Source of the DNA: an uncultured Clostridia bacterium
GTDB lineage: Bacteria > Bacillota > Clostridia > Oscillospirales > Oscillospiraceae
DNA: 9,654 nucleotides
NCBI GenBank assembly: GCA_947167725.1
Contig: CAMVJF010000048.1
Span: 1 to 9,654, forward strand
Direction: 5' to 3'
Shown here: positions 6,311-9,654 of the stretch, one piece after another
How positions within the stretch are numbered: the first letter of the stretch is position 1
Layout of the letters: each line of letters starts with the position of its first letter
The notes under the pieces: generated by a model
Database searches by the model: none
What the model saw: the letters and a program-made list of their open reading frames with translations, nothing else
What the model was told of the DNA's origin: nothing
Translations under genes and position numbers: made by a program

Positions 6311-6353
6311 GTATCATTAACATAACTATGTGGTTTTGGAGGCAATAATAAGC

Positions 6354-8264
6354 ATGTCTAAAAAGCAGTTCAAGGCTGAGTCCAAGCGTCTGCTCGACCT
6401 GATGATCAACTCGATCTATACCAACAAGGAGATCTTCCTGCGCGAGATCATATCCAACGCATCGGACGCGATCGACAAGCTCTGCTATCTCGCCCTGACC
6501 GACGACAAGGTCGGTCTCAGCCGCGACGATTTCCGCATCGACGTCATCCCCGACAAGGAGGCGCGCACCATCACCGTGCGCGACAACGGCATCGGCATGA
6601 ACGCCCAGGAGGCCGAGAACAACCTCGGCGTGATCGCCAAATCCGGCTCGCTGAACTTCAAGAACGAAATGGACGGCGAGAAGAGCGAAGAGCTCTCCAT
6701 CATCGGCCAGTTCGGCGTGGGCTTCTACTCCGCCTTCATGGTCTCGGACAAGGTCACGGTCATCACCCGCAAATACGGTGAGGAGACGGGCGTGAAGTGG
6801 GAGAGCAGCGGCGCGGACGGCTATACCGTGACGCCCTGCGAGCGCGGGAGCGTCGGCACCGACGTCATCATGCACCTCAAGGCCGACACCGAAGACGAGC
6901 TCTACAGCACCTATCTTGAGATCTGGAAGCTCAAGGCCCTCATCCGCAAGTATTCCGACTATGTCCGCTGGCCCATCTGCATGGACGTGCCGCGTCAGGA
7001 GCGCGAGGAGACCGGCGAGAAAAACGACGACGGCTCGCCGAAGTTCGAGTACAGGACCGTCGTGGAGAACGAGACCGTCAACAGCCGCATCCCGATCTGG
7101 CAGCGCAGCCGCAGCGAGGTCACGGATGACGACTGCATCGCCTACTACAAGGAGCACAACCGCGAGGCCAAGGACCCCTGCGCCCTCATCCGCGTCGACG
7201 CGGAGGGAGCCGTCTCCTACAAGGCCATGCTCTTCGTCCCCGGCGAGGAGAACTCCGGCGCTTTCTACGGCGAGGCCAAGGGCGGCATTACGCTCTATTC
7301 CAACGGCGTGATGATCATGGAGAAGTGCGACAAGCTCGTGCACGACTACTTTGAGTTCGTCAAGGGCGTGGTTGATTCCCCGGACCTGAGCCTGAACATC
7401 TCCCGCGAGATCCTCCAGCACGACCGCCAGCTGCGCGTGATCGGCCAGAACCTCGAGAAGAAGATCAAGGGCGAGCTCGAGAAGCTGATGCGCGACGACC
7501 GGCCCAAGTACGAGGAGTTCTTCAAGAACTTCGGCTATCATCTCAAGGTCGGCGTCTGCGACGAGTACGGCCGCTACAAGGACTTCCTCAGGGACCTGCT
7601 CCTCTTCCACACCGGCGAGGACAAGCAGCTCACGCTCAAGGAGTATGTCGAGAACATGCCCGAGAGCCAGAAGAGCATCTACTTTGCCTCCTCCGACACG
7701 CTCAGGCACGCCATGAGCCTGCCCCAGTGCGCGGAGGTCAAGGCCCGCGGCTATGAGCTGATCTACCTGCTCTCCCCGCTTGACGAGATGGTGCTCGAGG
7801 CCCTGCACGACCAGGACGGCAAGGGCTTCTGCAACGTCGTGACCGACGATCTCGGCTTTGAGACCGACGAGGAGAAGAAGGCCGCCGAGGAGCGCGACAT
7901 CGAGAACAAGGAATTCCTCGACTTTGTCAAGGAGTCGCTGGGCGAGCGTTTTGCCAAGGTGAAATTTTCCACCAAGCTCTCCGATCTGCCCTGCGCGATG
8001 TCCACCGAGGGCCCGGTCACGCTGGAGATGGAGAAATACTTCCGCCGCGGCCCGAGCGAGGAGATGCGCAAGGTGCGCGCCAGCCGCGTGCTCGAGCTCA
8101 ACGCCGAGAGCAAGGCCGTCAAGGCCATGAAGGAGGCCTGGGAGACCGACAGGGACAAGGCCGCGCGCATCGCGGACATCCTCGCCTCCCTCGCGGAGCT
8201 GACCGCGGGCGCCGACCTGGACGATCCCGCCGCCCTGGCGCGCGGCGTCGAGGGGCTGTTTTAA
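6354..8264 (+). CDS. htpG: Molecular chaperone HtpG (bacterial Hsp90)
   Basis: HtpG is the cytosolic, dimeric, ATP-driven Hsp90 chaperone that remodels late folding clients with DnaK. The 636 residues match the family length. The N-terminal GHKL ATPase domain (about 1-220) has the catalytic and magnesium residues in LREIISNASDA (E31, N35), the nucleotide aspartate in VRDNGIGM (D77) and the lid glycine motif GQFGVGFYSAF (118-128). The middle domain (about 230-500) includes SLNISREILQ, which holds the conserved arginine that reaches the gamma phosphate. The C-terminal dimerisation domain ends without the MEEVD of eukaryotic Hsp90, as expected. There is no long charged linker. The ATG at 6354 gives the family start MSKKQFKAES; GGAGG lies 11 bases upstream. 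A GTG at 6330 is in frame but lies upstream of that ribosome site. It has its own promoter; hemW may be co-transcribed. Confidence 0.97.
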   Translation: MSKKQFKAESKRLLDLMINSIYTNKEIFLREIISNASDAIDKLCYLALTDDKVGLSRDDFRIDVIPDKEARTITVRDNGIGMNAQEAENNLGVIAKSGSLNFKNEMDGEKSEELSIIGQFGVGFYSAFMVSDKVTVITRKYGEETGVKWESSGADGYTVTPCERGSVGTDVIMHLKADTEDELYSTYLEIWKLKALIRKYSDYVRWPICMDVPRQEREETGEKNDDGSPKFEYRTVVENETVNSRIPIWQRSRSEVTDDDCIAYYKEHNREAKDPCALIRVDAEGAVSYKAMLFVPGEENSGAFYGEAKGGITLYSNGVMIMEKCDKLVHDYFEFVKGVVDSPDLSLNISREILQHDRQLRVIGQNLEKKIKGELEKLMRDDRPKYEEFFKNFGYHLKVGVCDEYGRYKDFLRDLLLFHTGEDKQLTLKEYVENMPESQKSIYFASSDTLRHAMSLPQCAEVKARGYELIYLLSPLDEMVLEALHDQDGKGFCNVVTDDLGFETDEEKKAAEERDIENKEFLDFVKESLGERFAKVKFSTKLSDLPCAMSTEGPVTLEMEKYFRRGPSEEMRKVRASRVLELNAESKAVKAMKEAWETDRDKAARIADILASLAELTAGADLDDPAALARGVEGLF

Positions 8265-8273
8265 GAAGCATGG

Positions 8274-8294
8274 CCGCGGGACGAGGACCCGCGG
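8274..8294 (+). other. Intergenic hairpin between htpG and hemW
   Basis: CCGCGGG (8274-8280) pairs with CCCGCGG (8288-8294) across a 7-base loop. No T-run follows, so it is not a normal intrinsic terminator. It begins 10 bases after the htpG stop. It could set messenger stability or partial attenuation between the two genes. The 60-base gap contains no recognisable promoter. Confidence 0.45.
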
Positions 8295-8324
8295 ATGACA
8301 ACGATTGATCTGGAGAGTGACCCG

Positions 8325-9614
8325 ATGGCGAGAAAGCTGGGCATCTACATCCATATCCCTTTCTGCGCGAGCAAGTGCAGCTACTGCGACTTTTACTCCC
8401 TGGCCGGATGCGACCATCTGATGCCGGAGTATCAGAAGGCGCTGCTGGCGCATATCAAGGAGTCGGCGCAGTCGATCAAGCCCTATGAGATCGACTCGAT
8501 CTACTTCGGCGGCGGCACGCCGAGCTTCTACGGCGCCGACCGCATCGCCGACATTTTCAACGCGCTCAAGCTCGGCGGCAACGTGCGCATCGACAGCGAG
8601 GTCACGATGGAGTGCAACCCCGACAGCACCAGCCTCAACGCGCTCAAGCTCCTGCGGGAGGAGGGCGTGAACCGGCTCTCGATCGGCGTGCAGGCCACGG
8701 ACAACAACCTGCTCAAGCTCATCGGCCGGAGGCACAACTTCCAGCAGGCGGTCCAGACGCTGCAGAACGCGCGCAAGGCGGGCTTCGACAACGTCAACCT
8801 CGACCTGATCTACGGTCTGCCGAGCCAGACCAAGAACGACTGGGCCGAGACGCTCGCCCGCATCGTCGAGCTGCACCCCGAGCACATCTCCTGCTACGGG
8901 CTGCGCCTCGAGGAGGGCACGCAGATGTACGCGGACTACCACGGCTCGCCCATCCTGCCCGACGACGACGAGCAGGCAGACATGTACTGCTATGCCGCCG
9001 AAATGCTCGAGCGTTACGGCTACCGCCAGTACGAGGTCTCCAACTTCTGCGCCCCCGGCTTTGAGTCGAGGCACAATCTGAAATACTGGAATCTGGACGA
9101 CTACATGGGCTTCGGCCCGGGCGCGCACTCCTGCGTGGGGACGCTGCGCTACAGCTTCGTCCGCGATCTCAAGCAGTACATCTCCGGCGTCGAGAAGCAG
9201 ACGAGCATCATCGATGAGTATCAGCGCATCGACCCGCTCGAGCGCGCGGTGGAGTATATCATGCTCGGCATGCGCACCGTGCGGGGCATCTCCGAGCGGG
9301 ACTACCGCATCCGCACCCAGTGCGACTGGCGGCCCGTCTACCAGACGCTGCTGGCCTTCCGCCAGAAGGGCTGGGCCGTCGAGGACGAGGGGAGATGGCA
9401 CTTCACGGTGCCGGGCTTCCTGATCTCCAACACGCTGATCGGACTGCTGCTCGAGGCGCAGGCCAACGGCAGGATCGAGGGCACGCCCTGGCTCAGCGAG
9501 GCCTACGCGGCCGAGGAGAAGATCAGCATCCCCAAGAGCGAGGAAGAGATGTTCACCGATGTCAGACTTGGAGCACTTGTGAACTCTGGCGAACTGCAGA
9601 GCGACAAGGAATGA
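8325..9614 (+). CDS. hemW: Radical SAM family heme chaperone HemW
   Basis: HemW is a radical-SAM-family protein related to the coproporphyrinogen dehydrogenase HemN but thought to bind and deliver heme to membrane respiratory proteins. From the ATG at 8325 it has 429 residues. The N-terminal cluster motif is CASKCSYC (C14, C18, C21), and the following DFYS lacks the fourth cysteine of HemN, as in HemW. Next are YFGGGTPS (60-67), MECNPD (95-100), LDLIYGLPSQT (159-169) and the HemW-specific HNLKYW (250-255), the HNxxYW heme-binding motif. A winged-helix HemN-C domain (about 300-380) follows. The usual family end falls near residue 380; a charged tail of about 50 residues is extra, and its last 18 or so codons depart from local codon usage. 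GGAG nine bases upstream and the family's start choose 8325; an in-frame ATG at 8295 with GAGG eight bases upstream is a weaker alternative. Confidence 0.94.
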   Translation: MARKLGIYIHIPFCASKCSYCDFYSLAGCDHLMPEYQKALLAHIKESAQSIKPYEIDSIYFGGGTPSFYGADRIADIFNALKLGGNVRIDSEVTMECNPDSTSLNALKLLREEGVNRLSIGVQATDNNLLKLIGRRHNFQQAVQTLQNARKAGFDNVNLDLIYGLPSQTKNDWAETLARIVELHPEHISCYGLRLEEGTQMYADYHGSPILPDDDEQADMYCYAAEMLERYGYRQYEVSNFCAPGFESRHNLKYWNLDDYMGFGPGAHSCVGTLRYSFVRDLKQYISGVEKQTSIIDEYQRIDPLERAVEYIMLGMRTVRGISERDYRIRTQCDWRPVYQTLLAFRQKGWAVEDEGRWHFTVPGFLISNTLIGLLLEAQANGRIEGTPWLSEAYAAEEKISIPKSEEEMFTDVRLGALVNSGELQSDKE

Positions 9615-9654
9615 TACGTAGACGCCGAACATGCCGATCGTCCACTGATAGATG

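Noticed and set aside
6171..9632. Very long open frame on the minus strand (about 1150 codons) opposite htpG and hemW
   Set aside because: It mirrors two certain genes, is made of repetitive Leu/Val/Ala/Asp/His-rich antisense peptide, and arises from strong G/C third-position bias that removes stop codons on the opposite strand. Only its first 30 or so codons near the right edge deserve the separate note given above.
1..9654. CRISPR arrays, insertion sequences, tRNA or rRNA genes, phage or toxin-antitoxin genes
   Set aside because: I looked for spaced direct repeats, terminal inverted repeats with transposase motifs, tRNA T-loop sequence and small paired genes and saw none. The region looks like core chromosome.

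Overview
The window is a stretch of ordinary bacterial chromosome. It is GC-rich (roughly 60-65% by eye) with a strong G/C bias at third codon positions, and its AT-richer promoters fit the housekeeping sigma-A consensus. The gene set (split aconitase X, DUF296, DUF2461, TrkA/TrkH, HtpG, HemW), the strong AGGAGG-type ribosome sites and the free use of TTG starts suggest a high-GC gut-type Clostridia (Oscillospirales-like). This taxonomic guess rests on style only; there is no rRNA or marker gene to settle it.

Layout. Positions 1-108 hold the last 35 codons of an unidentified + strand gene. A perfect 16-bp hairpin (121-155) is shared as terminator with a minus-strand pair at 168-1885: the large and small subunits of an aconitase X (AcnX) type dehydratase, coupled by an ATGA overlap. 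A divergent promoter region (about 1915-2125) separates AcnX from a + strand DUF296/PPC-domain gene (2129-2563). That gene converges within 9 bp on a minus-strand DUF2461 gene (2573-3256). A second divergent promoter region (about 3284-3401) then drives trkA-trkH (3402-6199), again joined by an ATGA overlap and closed by a strong terminator (6213-6243). A separate promoter drives htpG (6354-8264), and hemW (8325-9614) follows 60 bp later with no obvious promoter of its own.

Function. TrkA (cytoplasmic, NAD(H)-sensing, two RCK units) and TrkH (membrane pore) together form a potassium uptake system. HtpG is the bacterial Hsp90 chaperone. HemW is a radical-SAM-family protein thought to traffic heme. 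AcnX dehydrates a small hydroxy acid, hydroxyproline or phosphomevalonate type; the substrate is not decided by this window. DUF296 and DUF2461 proteins have no firm function.

I found no convincing new multi-gene system. The points most worth a second look are: a perfect 16-bp palindrome filling the -35/-10 spacer of the DUF296 promoter; an inverted repeat just downstream of the predicted AcnX start of transcription; the unassigned AcnX operon; and an abrupt change in codon usage in the last 18 or so codons of hemW, where the opposite strand reads like a membrane protein.
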